Assembly (NCBI RefSeq): GCF_000245015.1
Contig: NZ_JH600070.1
Location: 2,142,634-2,206,633 of the forward strand
Direction: 5' to 3'
Length of the DNA stretch: 64,000 nt
Origin: Beggiatoa alba B18LD
Lineage (GTDB): Bacteria > Pseudomonadota > Gammaproteobacteria > Beggiatoales > Beggiatoaceae
Shown piece after piece: positions 1 through 8,300 of the stretch. Position 1 is the first letter of the stretch, and each line of letters opens with the position of its first letter. The notes under the pieces are model-generated. The model searched no databases, was not told where the DNA came from, and worked only from the letters and a program-made list of their open reading frames with translations. Made by a program: the position numbers and the translations under genes.

Positions 1-424
1 TTAACGCCTTATAACGGGGGTCATTACCCGCATAACGTGCGTCTGTTTTTTCCAATGCAGGTGGGGGAATGTCATAACTCCGTCGCCAAATTTTTACCAT
101 GTCCTCGCCATGTTTTTGCGCGGTTTCCGTCTTGTTTAAACCCTGTAACGCCCCATAATGACGCTCATTTAATCGCCAATTGCGATAAACAGGAATCCAC
201 ATTAAATCCATTTGGTCTAACGTAATCCATAAAGTACGGATGGCTCTTTTTAAAACAGAGGTGTAGGCAATATCAAATGTAAAGCCTTCCTTTTTCAATA
301 ATTGTCCTGCTTGGGTTGCTTCTTCCAGCCCTTTAGGAGACAAATCGACATCTGTCCATCCTGTAAAGCGGTTTTCTTTATTCCAAACACTTTCCCCATG
401 TCGCAGTAATACAATTTTGTACAT
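1..424 (-). CDS. gpmA: 2,3-bisphosphoglycerate-dependent phosphoglycerate mutase (C-terminus off window)
   Basis: Interconverts 3- and 2-phosphoglycerate in glycolysis and gluconeogenesis. Translating the minus strand from the ATG at 424 gives a protein beginning [15 protein letters not shown], with the phosphohistidine RHGE motif near residue 9, followed by [11 protein letters not shown] and [14 protein letters not shown], both diagnostic of the cofactor-dependent enzyme. About 141 of the usual 230-250 residues are present; the rest lies left of position 1. It is divergent from the ArsR/rhodanese pair. In several gammaproteobacteria a phosphoglycerate mutase gene lies beside the rhodanese-secB-gpsA cluster, so the context fits. 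Confidence 0.93.
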   Translation of the reverse strand, partial: MYKIVLLRHGESVWNKENRFTGWTDVDLSPKGLEEATQAGQLLKKEGFTFDIAYTSVLKRAIRTLWITLDQMDLMWIPVYRNWRLNERHYGALQGLNKTETAQKHGEDMVKIWRRSYDIPPPALEKTDARYAGNDPRYKAL

Positions 425-891
425 AATAGGCTCTTTAAACTAGGTTGATAGGTCACAATAATTATAAAAATGAAAAGACTTTTTTTTAGATTTTTTAATA
501 AAAAAAGCGTTTAAAGACTAAAATAAGCTTTTCTCAAGAATAAAGCGTCTTTTTTAAAAAGCGAAACCAGCATTTTATAACAACAACACGATGACTTTAA
601 AACAGCAAATAATCGTGAGTAACTAAATAATTTATATAAACTACATTCATGTCTGTATTAAAAATTTTATTGTAACCTGAAATACACATATCTCCAAACG
701 TTTTACAAGCACATACGAATAAGCCACTATATTAGTGTATTACTATGTAATTATTAAACAGATAAATAATCACCATAAAGCAACGGTTCACAGATATTTG
801 CTATATAATAAATGAGAGAAAAAGCAAAAAAATGTAAATATGCTTTAAAAGAGACGGACTGCGTAGCAGATAACTTGAAAATAGCGAGTAT
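425..891. other. AT-rich intergenic region
   Basis: About 470 bases separate the divergent mutase gene and the ArsR gene. I found no convincing coding frame. The segment is very AT-rich, with T and A runs around 478-500 and 550-560. It probably holds promoters for both neighbours, but I cannot single out a strong sigma-70 site for the mutase gene. Confidence 0.4.
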
Positions 892-922
892 TTGACAATA
901 TCTAAATTGTTGCAAATAGATA
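892..922 (+). promoter_or_regulatory. Possible arsR promoter/operator: TTGACA followed by a TATCTA...TAGATA inverted repeat
   Basis: TTGACA at 892-897 is a consensus -35 box. A perfect 6-bp inverted repeat, TATCTA (899-904) and TAGATA (917-922) with 12 bases between, covers the spacer and the expected -10 area. ArsR-type repressors usually bind such dyads over their own promoter. The -10 itself is weak. If this is the operator, the TTG at 892 is not the start codon and translation starts at 946. Confidence 0.4.
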
Positions 923-945
923 GCTTTGTGTGGAACCAGAAATTT

Positions 946-1269
946 ATGGCAGAAAATATTCAACCGATTGCGCTGATTACCCATGATGAAGATATTGAAC
1001 GAGCAGCGCGTTCGATGAAAGCAATGTCCCATCCTCTACGTCTCAAAATCTTGTGCACGTTAGGAGAACATGAATTGAGTGTGCAAGATATCGTGGAACA
1101 AGTGGGCACTTCACAAAGCAATATTTCACAACATTTGGCAATTTTACGAGATAAAGGGATTTTAACCTCTCGTAAGGATGCAAATCGAGTGTATTATCGC
1201 GTCGGTGATGCTCGAACATTACGCCTAATTAGTATGATGCGTGAGGTTTTTTGCTCATTTTGTAGCTAA
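946..1269 (+). CDS. ArsR/SmtB-family repressor, BigR/SqrR-like (probable persulfide sensor)
   Basis: Winged-helix DNA-binding repressor of 107 residues from ATG 946. The recognition region (about residues 45-72, VGTSQSNISQHLAILRDKG) and the beta-wing (RVYYRVGD) are typical. The metal-binding ELCVCDL motif of ArsR is absent. Instead there is Cys37 in KILCTL and Cys103/Cys106 in the tail FCSFC, the arrangement used by BigR, YgaV and SqrR to form a reactive-sulfur-induced tetrasulfide or disulfide. The next gene is a rhodanese, a common target of such regulators. An in-frame TTG at 892 would add 18 residues but overlaps the apparent -35 box, so I prefer 946. Ligand and target are inferred. Confidence 0.8.
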   Translation: MAENIQPIALITHDEDIERAARSMKAMSHPLRLKILCTLGEHELSVQDIVEQVGTSQSNISQHLAILRDKGILTSRKDANRVYYRVGDARTLRLISMMREVFCSFCS

Positions 1270-1287
1270 TTACTTGCATGAGCCTTG

Positions 1288-1326
1288 AATAATCCCCATT
1301 TCAGATAGTTTGAGATGGGGATTATT
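1288..1326 (+). terminator. Hairpin terminator after arsR
   Basis: AATAATCCCCAT pairs with ATGGGGATTATT around a short loop and is followed by CTTTT. It lies between the ArsR and rhodanese genes, so the rhodanese gene probably has its own promoter. Confidence 0.7.
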
Positions 1327-1424
1327 CTTTTATGGGAACAATTTGCATTAAAATAGATGCGCATTTACAGCATTTAATCAATTCAGCAATCTGACGCATT
1401 TTTAAATACAGGAGACATAAAATT

Positions 1425-1904
1425 ATGGGACAATTTTTTGAGTTTATGGGAAATCATCCCTTTTTATTCATGGCATTATTTGTTGTTGCGACGCTGTTAG
1501 CATGGCAAGTGTTTAATAGTGCAGGACTTGGGAATGCCTTGCAACCACAAGAGGCAACTTTAAAAATCAATCGTGAAGATGCCATCGTTGTCGATGTTCG
1601 TGAAGAAAATGAATATACACAAGGTCATATTATCAATGCCTTACATATTCCGCTGGGCAGTTTAGTCAATAAGTTAAATCGTTTAGAAAAGTACCGCGAC
1701 CGCCCAATTATTGTCAGTTGCATGACAGGACAACGCTCTGCAAGTGCGGTTGGGATTCTCAAGAAAAATGGGTTTGATAATGTGTATAATTTGAGCGGTG
1801 GCATAATGGCGTGGCACAATGCCAATTTACCTGTTGCCAAAGGAAAGGAAACCAAGGAAAAACAGGTTGCTGATGTGGTAGAAAACGTGAGCGAAAACGC
1901 ATAA
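1425..1904 (+). CDS. Membrane-anchored rhodanese-like sulfurtransferase (YibN-type)
   Basis: A 159-residue protein with one N-terminal membrane segment (about residues 11-30) and a single rhodanese domain (about 48-138). The active-site loop begins at Cys99 (CMTGQRS), the length expected of a sulfur-transferring rhodanese, and the VDVREENEY and GHIINALHIP motifs are present. It likely carries persulfide sulfur at the inner membrane. In Escherichia coli the order is yibN-grxC-secB-gpsA; here the rhodanese is followed directly by secB and no glutaredoxin gene lies between. An AGGAGA ribosome site precedes ATG 1425. The C-terminus ends in a charged, probably disordered tail. Confidence 0.88.
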   Translation: MGQFFEFMGNHPFLFMALFVVATLLAWQVFNSAGLGNALQPQEATLKINREDAIVVDVREENEYTQGHIINALHIPLGSLVNKLNRLEKYRDRPIIVSCMTGQRSASAVGILKKNGFDNVYNLSGGIMAWHNANLPVAKGKETKEKQVADVVENVSENA

Positions 1905-1981
1905 GGCTATTCTTTAAATCGCATTTTTTCCCTATTTTTGTGTATTAACACATTCACCATTTTATTTTGAGGACTGTAGCT

Positions 1982-2464
1982 GTGGCAGACGAAAACCAAC
2001 AAGTGCAAGAAACTTTTCAAATCGGTACGATTTATTTAAAAGATATTTCTTTTGAAACCTCCAATTCTCCTGATGTTTGGAATGCACAAGGAAAACTTGC
2101 ACCAGAAACCGAAATTACCAGTAGTATAAGTGCGTTACGTCAGGATGTTTACGAAGTAATTTTAAAAGTCAACGTCACGGTTAAAGTCAATGATAACACT
2201 GCTTTTATTGTTGAAATTCAACAAGCAGGAGTTTTCATGATTCAAAACTTTACCCAAGACCGTTTAAACTACATGTTAAACAGCTACTGCTTAAGCATTC
2301 TATTCCCCTATGCCCGTGCTAACATTGCTGATTTAGTCACACGCGGTGGCTTCCCGCCTTTAACCTTAGGCATCATGAATTTCGACGCGATGTATGCCCA
2401 ACGCATTCAACAACTGCGTGAAGAAGCTGCCAAAGCAGCGACAGCAACTGGCGCAACCGCTTAA
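1982..2464 (+). CDS. secB: Protein-export chaperone SecB
   Basis: Tetrameric cytosolic chaperone that holds secretory preproteins unfolded and hands them to SecA. The sequence shows the SecB core: IYLKDISFETSNSPDVW, EVILKVNVTVK, FMIQNFTQDRLNYMLN, LFPYARANIADLVTRGGFPPLTL. I chose the GTG at 1982, which has GAGG at 1969-1972, giving 160 residues starting VADENQQVQ. An in-frame TTG at 1967 lies in the ribosome-binding region. The next gene, gpsA, follows by 22 bases, as in the classic secB-gpsA pair. Confidence 0.95.
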   Translation: MADENQQVQETFQIGTIYLKDISFETSNSPDVWNAQGKLAPETEITSSISALRQDVYEVILKVNVTVKVNDNTAFIVEIQQAGVFMIQNFTQDRLNYMLNSYCLSILFPYARANIADLVTRGGFPPLTLGIMNFDAMYAQRIQQLREEAAKAATATGATA

Positions 2465-2486
2465 TTCCAACCGAAAAATACCTTGC

Positions 2487-3494
2487 ATGTTATCGCCGTC
2501 CGCCTTATTAGTCTTAGGGGCAGGGTCATGGGGCACTGCACTGGCTCTTGCGCTTGCCCGTCGACAATACCCTATTTACCTTTGGGGTAAAGACCCTGCG
2601 CATGTTCATACTTTACAAATACAACGTTGTAATCAACGATTTTTGCCGAATGCGGTTTTTCCCGATAATTTATACGCCATTACGGACTTCGTAACCCTCA
2701 TGCCGATTGTGGAAGACATTATTATTGTCGTTCCTAGCCATGGCTTCCGCGAAACCTTAAAAAAAATAAAGCCCTACATTACAAAAAATCATCGTTTATG
2801 CTGGGCAACAAAAGGCTTGGAATATCAAACAGGGTTGCTTTTACACGAAGTAGCGCGTGCAGAATTAGGCGATAACATCCCTCTCGCGGTTTTGTCAGGT
2901 CCTTCATTTGCCGGTGAAGTCGCTGCCGCCTTACCGACAGCGGTCACGATTGCCGCACAAGACATCGAAAACGCTCATCATGTCGCCCAATTATTTCATC
3001 AAGCCTCATTCCGTGCTTATACCAGTAATGACATGGTCGGGGTACAAATTGGGGGCGCGGTTAAAAATGTCATTGCCATTGCTGCAGGTATCGCAGATGG
3101 TTTAAAAATGGGAGCAAATACCCGTGCCGCTTTAATTACACGTGGACTGAGCGAAATTGTACGTTTAGGCATTGCCCTCGGTGGACAACGCGAAACCTTT
3201 ATGGGTTTAGCAGGCTTAGGCGATTTAGTCCTAACTTGCACTGATAACCAATCCCGCAATCGACGCTTTGGCTACGCACTCGCGCAAGGCATCAGCCTAG
3301 AAGCTGCACAAGCTCAAGTTGGACAAGTGGTCGAAGGCATACATGCTGCAACCATCACCCACCAACTCGCCCAACAGCACGGTGTAGAAATGCCCATAGT
3401 CAACCATGTCAACCAAGTATTAACAGGACAAAGCACCCCACTAGAAGCCGCTCAAGCCCTGTTAGCCCGTGAACCCAAGCCAGAAATGCTATAA
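2487..3494 (+). CDS. gpsA: NAD(P)-dependent glycerol-3-phosphate dehydrogenase
   Basis: Reduces dihydroxyacetone phosphate to sn-glycerol 3-phosphate for phospholipid synthesis. The Rossmann motif GAGSWGTALALALA is at about residues 11-24; KGLEYQTG, SGPSFAGEVA, the catalytic-lysine segment GGAVKNVIAIAAGIADG and the substrate-binding NTRAALITRGL follow in order. ATG 2487 gives 335 residues, the normal length. An upstream in-frame ATG (2394) lies inside secB and is unlikely. The stop at 3494 is 3 bases before the next start, so the two genes are probably co-transcribed. Confidence 0.95.
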   Translation: MLSPSALLVLGAGSWGTALALALARRQYPIYLWGKDPAHVHTLQIQRCNQRFLPNAVFPDNLYAITDFVTLMPIVEDIIIVVPSHGFRETLKKIKPYITKNHRLCWATKGLEYQTGLLLHEVARAELGDNIPLAVLSGPSFAGEVAAALPTAVTIAAQDIENAHHVAQLFHQASFRAYTSNDMVGVQIGGAVKNVIAIAAGIADGLKMGANTRAALITRGLSEIVRLGIALGGQRETFMGLAGLGDLVLTCTDNQSRNRRFGYALAQGISLEAAQAQVGQVVEGIHAATITHQLAQQHGVEMPIVNHVNQVLTGQSTPLEAAQALLAREPKPEML

Positions 3495-3497
3495 AAA

Positions 3498-4202
3498 ATG
3501 AGCGATAAACTCACTGAAGCCCGTGCATTATTCCTCGACAGTAAATATGGTGTGCTATCCACCCTACTTGCTGACGATACACAATACCCTTTTGGCTCTA
3601 TTGTTCCTTACTGTTTAGACCGACAAGGCAACCCGCTAATACTCATTAGCCGATTAGCGCAACACAGTAAAAACCTCATTGCCCATCCAAAAGTGTCGCT
3701 CACGTTACACCAAGCAACAACAGGTAACGTCTTAACCGCTCCCCGCTTAACCTGTCTTGCCGATGCAATTCCCCTAAGTACTGATGATGAAGATAGCCGT
3801 AATCGTTACTGTCGTTACTACCCCGAAGGCGAATCCTATTACAAACAACTGGATTTTCATTTCTATCGGCTTATCATCAAAAAAGCCCTTTATATTGGCG
3901 GATTTGGACGTATTGAATGGCTTGCAGGTGACGAACTGATTAAACCAAACCCCTTAACTGCTGACGAAGAAACCCAGATTCTTCAGCACATGAATACAGA
4001 ACACCAAGCGGCCCTACGTCACTACTATGAAAACTCGCAACACGTACTGATTGACGTGCGACAAGCCCTCACCATAGTCGGCATAGACAGTGATGGCTTT
4101 GACATACAAACAGGTGAACGCCTACACCGTTTTACATTTCAACAAGCAGTGAACAACGTAACCGACGTTAGACACGCCCTTATAGCCATGGCGCAGGTAT
4201 AA
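3498..4202 (+). CDS. HugZ-like pyridoxamine-phosphate-oxidase-fold protein
   Basis: A 234-residue protein with a split-barrel flavin/haem-binding domain at the N-terminus (residues about 5-150; [20 protein letters not shown] and [12 protein letters not shown] are typical) and a C-terminal DUF2470-type domain (about 155-230; [14 protein letters not shown], then GIDSDGFDI). HugZ and its relatives bind haem and are implicated in haem breakdown or iron release; others of this fold are flavin oxidoreductases. No haem-uptake genes are nearby, so the substrate is open. It sits between gpsA and accA with 3- and 8-base gaps, suggesting one transcript. Confidence 0.78.
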   Translation: MSDKLTEARALFLDSKYGVLSTLLADDTQYPFGSIVPYCLDRQGNPLILISRLAQHSKNLIAHPKVSLTLHQATTGNVLTAPRLTCLADAIPLSTDDEDSRNRYCRYYPEGESYYKQLDFHFYRLIIKKALYIGGFGRIEWLAGDELIKPNPLTADEETQILQHMNTEHQAALRHYYENSQHVLIDVRQALTIVGIDSDGFDIQTGERLHRFTFQQAVNNVTDVRHALIAMAQV

Positions 4203-4210
4203 AGAAAGCG

Positions 4211-5170
4211 ATGAATCTGAATTTCTTAGAATTTGAACAACCCATTGCCGACTTAGAAGCGAAAATCGACGAATTACGTTATGTTGGCAAAGACAACGAC
4301 ATCAATATCAGCGATGAAATTGAACGTTTAAAAGCCAAGAGCGAAGAACTCACCCGCTCCATTTTTAGCAATCTCAGTGCATGGCAAATATCCCAACTTG
4401 CCCGCCATCCACAACGCCCTTATTTACTTGACTACATCGAGCATATATTTACCGAATTTCAAGAACTACATGGTGATAGAGCATTTGGAGACGATTCCGC
4501 TATCATTGGCGGACTTGCCCGTTTAGCGGGTCGCCCTGTCATGGTTATCGGACACCAAAAAGGACGCAGTACACGGGAAAAAATTCAACGCAATTTCGGA
4601 ATGCCCCGCCCTGAAGGCTACCGCAAAGCCTTACGCCTGATGCGCATGGCAGAACGCTTCCGCTTACCCATACTCACCTTCATAGACACCCCTGGCGCGT
4701 ATCCTGGTGTGGATGCAGAAGAACGAGGACAAAGCGAAGCGATTGCCCGTAATCTCTATGAAATGATAAGTTTAACCGTACCGATTATCTGCACCGTTGT
4801 TGGCGAAGGCGGTTCAGGGGGCGCGTTAGCCATTGGCGTTGGCGACCGCGTGGCGATGATGGAATACAGCACTTATTCCGTTATATCCCCCGAAGGCTGC
4901 GCTTCTATTCTCTGGAAAAGCTCAGACAAAGCTGCTGAAGCCGCTGAAGCGATGAACTTAACCTCTAGCCGTCTTAAAGAGCTAGGATTGATTGATATGA
5001 TTATCCCTGAACCGCTAGGTGGCGCACATCGTGACTTAACGCAAATGATGGAAACCATGAGTACGATGCTACAAAATACCCTAAAAGACTTAGAAACCTT
5101 ATCCATTAATGAATTATTAGAAGCCCGTTATCAACGCTTTATGCGCTTTGGGGTGTTTGAAGAGGCATAG
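4211..5170 (+). CDS. accA: Acetyl-CoA carboxylase carboxyltransferase subunit alpha
   Basis: Alpha half of the carboxyltransferase that moves CO2 from biotin to acetyl-CoA to make malonyl-CoA, the first step of fatty-acid synthesis. The 319-residue length is normal. Signature segments are the N-terminal [19 protein letters not shown], the central [33 protein letters not shown], and the oxyanion-hole loop [15 protein letters not shown] followed by [13 protein letters not shown]. It is the last gene of the apparent gpsA-HugZ-accA run and is followed by a strong hairpin. Confidence 0.97.
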   Translation: MNLNFLEFEQPIADLEAKIDELRYVGKDNDINISDEIERLKAKSEELTRSIFSNLSAWQISQLARHPQRPYLLDYIEHIFTEFQELHGDRAFGDDSAIIGGLARLAGRPVMVIGHQKGRSTREKIQRNFGMPRPEGYRKALRLMRMAERFRLPILTFIDTPGAYPGVDAEERGQSEAIARNLYEMISLTVPIICTVVGEGGSGGALAIGVGDRVAMMEYSTYSVISPEGCASILWKSSDKAAEAAEAMNLTSSRLKELGLIDMIIPEPLGGAHRDLTQMMETMSTMLQNTLKDLETLSINELLEARYQRFMRFGVFEEA

Positions 5171-5217
5171 AATTCAAACAAACACAGTTGCATCATACGT
5201 AATAAACGATGTAACCG

Positions 5218-5257
5218 TTAAACATAGAGAGACCAAAAATAACCGCTCTATGTTTAA
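5218..5257 (+). terminator. Hairpin after accA
   Basis: A perfect 12-bp stem, TTAAACATAGAG (5218-5229) and CTCTATGTTTAA (5246-5257), lies between accA and the acyltransferase gene. There is no clear T run after it, so it could be a terminator or an mRNA-stabilising element. Confidence 0.55.
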
Positions 5258-5265
5258 CCACACAC

Positions 5266-6246
5266 GTGGAAAACCCCACGATTAATGATTCACAATTAAT
5301 CTATCCCGTACAACGCCAAATGCTTGCCCAATTCCTCCGTCACTCCCCCTTATCTCCCCTCTACTGGCACTGGTGGCTGATTATTGCAATCCTGTGGCTA
5401 GTTACCCGTTTACCACTTTCGTGGCAACTCCTCATCGGACGACAAATTGGCTACTGCCTCTACTTACTCGCATCACGTCGCCGTCATATTGCAACCGTCA
5501 ACATCAACTTATGCTTTCCTGAATTAAGCGAAACTGACCGCAAAAAACTCGTTAAAGAAAGCTTTCTCGTCTTAGGCGAAGGACTACTCGAACTCCTCTC
5601 CGCATGGTGGATGCCAACCGCTCGCTTCAACATAAAATGGCAAGTGACAGGAGAAGAGTATTTACTGGACGCGATACAAAAAGGTAAAGGTATCATACTA
5701 TTAAGCGCACACTTCACCGCTTTAGAAATAGGTGGACGCTACCTCACCATGCGCTTTCCGAAACAAATTCATGCTATTTACCGTCGCCATCAAAACCCCG
5801 TTTTAGAATATGTGACCCGTCACAGTCGCGAAAAACACGCCGAAAAAGCCATTCATCGCGATGCCGTGCGCGAAATGCTTCGCAGTTTAAAAGCAAATAA
5901 AATTCTTTGGTTAGCGACAGACCAAAATTTCGGACACAAAAACAGCGTATTTGCCGATTTCTTCGGCATTCCAACCGCCACCAACACCGTTGTTAGTCGT
6001 TTAGCAGGTTTTAGCAACTCCGCCATTATCCCCTTTTTTACCCAACGCCTTCCCAACCAACAAGGCTACAAAATTATTTACCTCCCCCCCCTAGACAATT
6101 TTCCCAGCGGAGACTATTTAACCGATACCAACCGCCTAAACAAACTGATTGAAAACCAAATCCGCGAAGCCCCTGCCCAATACCTATGGACACATCGCCG
6201 TTTTAAAGACCGTCCCGCAGGGGAAAAATCCTTTTATGAGACATAA
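5266..6246 (+). CDS. Lysophospholipid/lipid A acyltransferase family protein (LpxL/HtrB-like)
   Basis: Probably adds a secondary acyl chain to Kdo-lipid A or a related lipid at the inner membrane. The protein is up to 326 residues with an N-terminal hydrophobic segment (about 36-55), the catalytic HX4E motif at His149/Glu154 (SAHFTALEIGG), the RRHQNP segment and the LWLATDQNFG region typical of LpxL relatives, and the late motif YLWTHRRFK. The start is uncertain: GTG 5266 has no good ribosome site, and an in-frame ATG at 5320 would shorten it by 18 residues. Confidence 0.85.
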   Translation: MENPTINDSQLIYPVQRQMLAQFLRHSPLSPLYWHWWLIIAILWLVTRLPLSWQLLIGRQIGYCLYLLASRRRHIATVNINLCFPELSETDRKKLVKESFLVLGEGLLELLSAWWMPTARFNIKWQVTGEEYLLDAIQKGKGIILLSAHFTALEIGGRYLTMRFPKQIHAIYRRHQNPVLEYVTRHSREKHAEKAIHRDAVREMLRSLKANKILWLATDQNFGHKNSVFADFFGIPTATNTVVSRLAGFSNSAIIPFFTQRLPNQQGYKIIYLPPLDNFPSGDYLTDTNRLNKLIENQIREAPAQYLWTHRRFKDRPAGEKSFYET

Positions 6247-6319
6247 GCAATCTTTGCAGAAAGACACAACCTGCGTATGATTCTCCCTATTCACCTCTAA
6301 CCGTAAAGTAGGCATTGTC

Positions 6320-8296
6320 GTGACTGATTTCGAAGGACAAGTATGGGCTGCGCAAGATGATGATAATGTACAATTTATCTGCATCAGCAAACGTGTTAAA
6401 AACAAAATTCAAGCCGTTAACGAAAAAGGACGCGACACGCGGATTGCCGAAGAAAAACTGCTATGGCAATACCATAGCGACGTGCGCGACCTCAACGAAT
6501 GGCAAAACCTCGCTTTTAACCTCCAAACCGTTATCGATAGCCTACGCAGTCAAATCGACATCGCCTTACTCTGGGAAACCGCGCTCGACATGCAACTGAC
6601 CGATATCAGCGACATGGCAGAGCTATACTTTGGCGGAGATGTCACCGCTGAACACTTCGTTGCTATTTGGCGCGTACTCGCTGATGACCGCCTTTACTTC
6701 AAACGACGCAGTAAAGCATGGGAAGCCCGCACCGCCGAACAAATCGCCGAACTCAAATTACAACGCGAACGCGAACAAGCCCGCGCAAAAGCCCAACTAC
6801 TCGCGAATGAATGGCTAAAAAATGCTGCTTATCAAGACAATGTCACCCTTTCTCCTGAAATTCTTCCCTTTGTCGAACGCCTAGAATGCTGGCTACGTGG
6901 TGATACCGACAAAGATGTCGACGAACTAGTCGGACGCATTGCCGAAACAGTAAAAATAAGCCCGCGAGAACTAGCCTTCGAAGTGCTACAAAAAGCAGGA
7001 CGTTTGCCCGCCGATGCTGACCGTGATGTCATTATTGCAGGCTTAAAACCCGAATTCTCCAGTGCAGTCAACGAAGCCGTCCATGCCATCACCCACTGGC
7101 AACCCACAGCCGAGCAAACCATCACCGAAATTGCCTTTAGCATCGACGACGAAGAAACCCGCGAAGTTGACGATGCGTTAAGCATAGAAACCGACGGCGA
7201 CGGCTGGAAAATTACCATTGCGATTGCAGACCCCTCCGCCGTGATTCAACGCGGTGATGTCTTAGACCGCGAAGCCATGCGACGCGGGACAACCGTCTAT
7301 TTACCGACCCAAACCGTTTTAATGCTACCTGAAAGCGTCTCTTGCGACATCGCCAGCCTAAGCCCGCAACAAGTCCGCTCCGCGATATTACTGCGTGCAT
7401 GGCTAGATAAAGACGCAAACCTCACCAACAGCACCATTAGTCGTGAACCCATTATTGTCCGTCGTCGCCTGCACTACAGCGATGCTGACAAAATGCTAAC
7501 CAGTGCAGAAACTGATAACGACACCGTCGCCTTAAAACAACTCCTCACCATTGCCCAACAACGCCAAAGCCAACGCCTAGCCGAAGGCGCATTTAACTTA
7601 CAACGCCCTGAATTAAAAATTAAAGTCTATAACGGACAAGTCACCGTCGAAATCTTAGATAAAGACTCCCCCAGCCGTTTACTGGTCGCGGAAATGATGA
7701 TTTTAGCCAACCACATCGCCGCCAAATATGCCCAACGTCACCAAGTGCCGATTATTTACCGCACCCAAGAATCCCCATTAGAACCGATAACCCCCGAACT
7801 ACTCGCCGAACCGCTCGGCTTTTACAAAGTTCGTAAACTCCTACGCCCCTCCAGCCTCTCGCTACAACCCGCAGGACACAGCGGACTAGGCTTATCCGCG
7901 TACACCCAACTGACCTCACCGCTACGCCGTTTTGCCGATTTAGTCATGCAACGCCAACTTGTCGCCCACATCGTCGGCGAGCCGTTACCGTATGACCAAG
8001 ATGAATTATTCAAAGTTTTAGAAACCGCCGAACGCACGTCGCGCGAATCAAGAATGATAGAAAACGACGCGAAAAAACGCTTTTTCATGCAATATTTACA
8101 AGACACATGGAGCAATCAACCTTTTCAAGCCATGTTACTGGACACCGTGAAAGGTGGTTATAAAGTCGAGATGCAACCATGGGGCGTGGATGGCTTTTTA
8201 GGCGGAAATGACCGTTTAGAATTGGGTCAAGTGGTTACTGTGATGGTGGATAAAATACGGGTTCGAGATGGGTATGCGCGGTTGAAGGTGGTTTAA
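6320..8296 (+). CDS. RNB-domain exoribonuclease (RNase II/R family)
   Basis: 3'-to-5' exoribonuclease acting on unstructured RNA. The 658-residue length is close to RNase II (about 640) and shorter than typical RNase R (about 800). The RNB catalytic segment, with clustered aspartates, is at about residues 275-295 (SIDDEETREVDDALSIE). The helix containing YTQLTSPLRRFADL lies near 530, and a short S1-like C-terminus ends in RVRDGYARLKVV. The GTG start at 6320 is weakly supported: the open frame extends upstream through FTSNRKVGIVV, which resembles the N-terminal domain, to a stop just before it, with no ATG. The true start or an upstream frameshift should be checked. Confidence 0.88.
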   Translation: MTDFEGQVWAAQDDDNVQFICISKRVKNKIQAVNEKGRDTRIAEEKLLWQYHSDVRDLNEWQNLAFNLQTVIDSLRSQIDIALLWETALDMQLTDISDMAELYFGGDVTAEHFVAIWRVLADDRLYFKRRSKAWEARTAEQIAELKLQREREQARAKAQLLANEWLKNAAYQDNVTLSPEILPFVERLECWLRGDTDKDVDELVGRIAETVKISPRELAFEVLQKAGRLPADADRDVIIAGLKPEFSSAVNEAVHAITHWQPTAEQTITEIAFSIDDEETREVDDALSIETDGDGWKITIAIADPSAVIQRGDVLDREAMRRGTTVYLPTQTVLMLPESVSCDIASLSPQQVRSAILLRAWLDKDANLTNSTISREPIIVRRRLHYSDADKMLTSAETDNDTVALKQLLTIAQQRQSQRLAEGAFNLQRPELKIKVYNGQVTVEILDKDSPSRLLVAEMMILANHIAAKYAQRHQVPIIYRTQESPLEPITPELLAEPLGFYKVRKLLRPSSLSLQPAGHSGLGLSAYTQLTSPLRRFADLVMQRQLVAHIVGEPLPYDQDELFKVLETAERTSRESRMIENDAKKRFFMQYLQDTWSNQPFQAMLLDTVKGGYKVEMQPWGVDGFLGGNDRLELGQVVTVMVDKIRVRDGYARLKVV

Positions 8297-8300
8297 GTCT

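Noticed and set aside
37-225. Plus-strand frame inside the phosphoglycerate mutase gene
   Set aside because: It is a shadow of the well-supported minus-strand gene.
892-945. TTG 892 as the start of the ArsR protein
   Set aside because: The TTG is part of a consensus -35 box and the extra 18 residues cover a dyad that looks like the operator; ATG 946 gives a normal family length.
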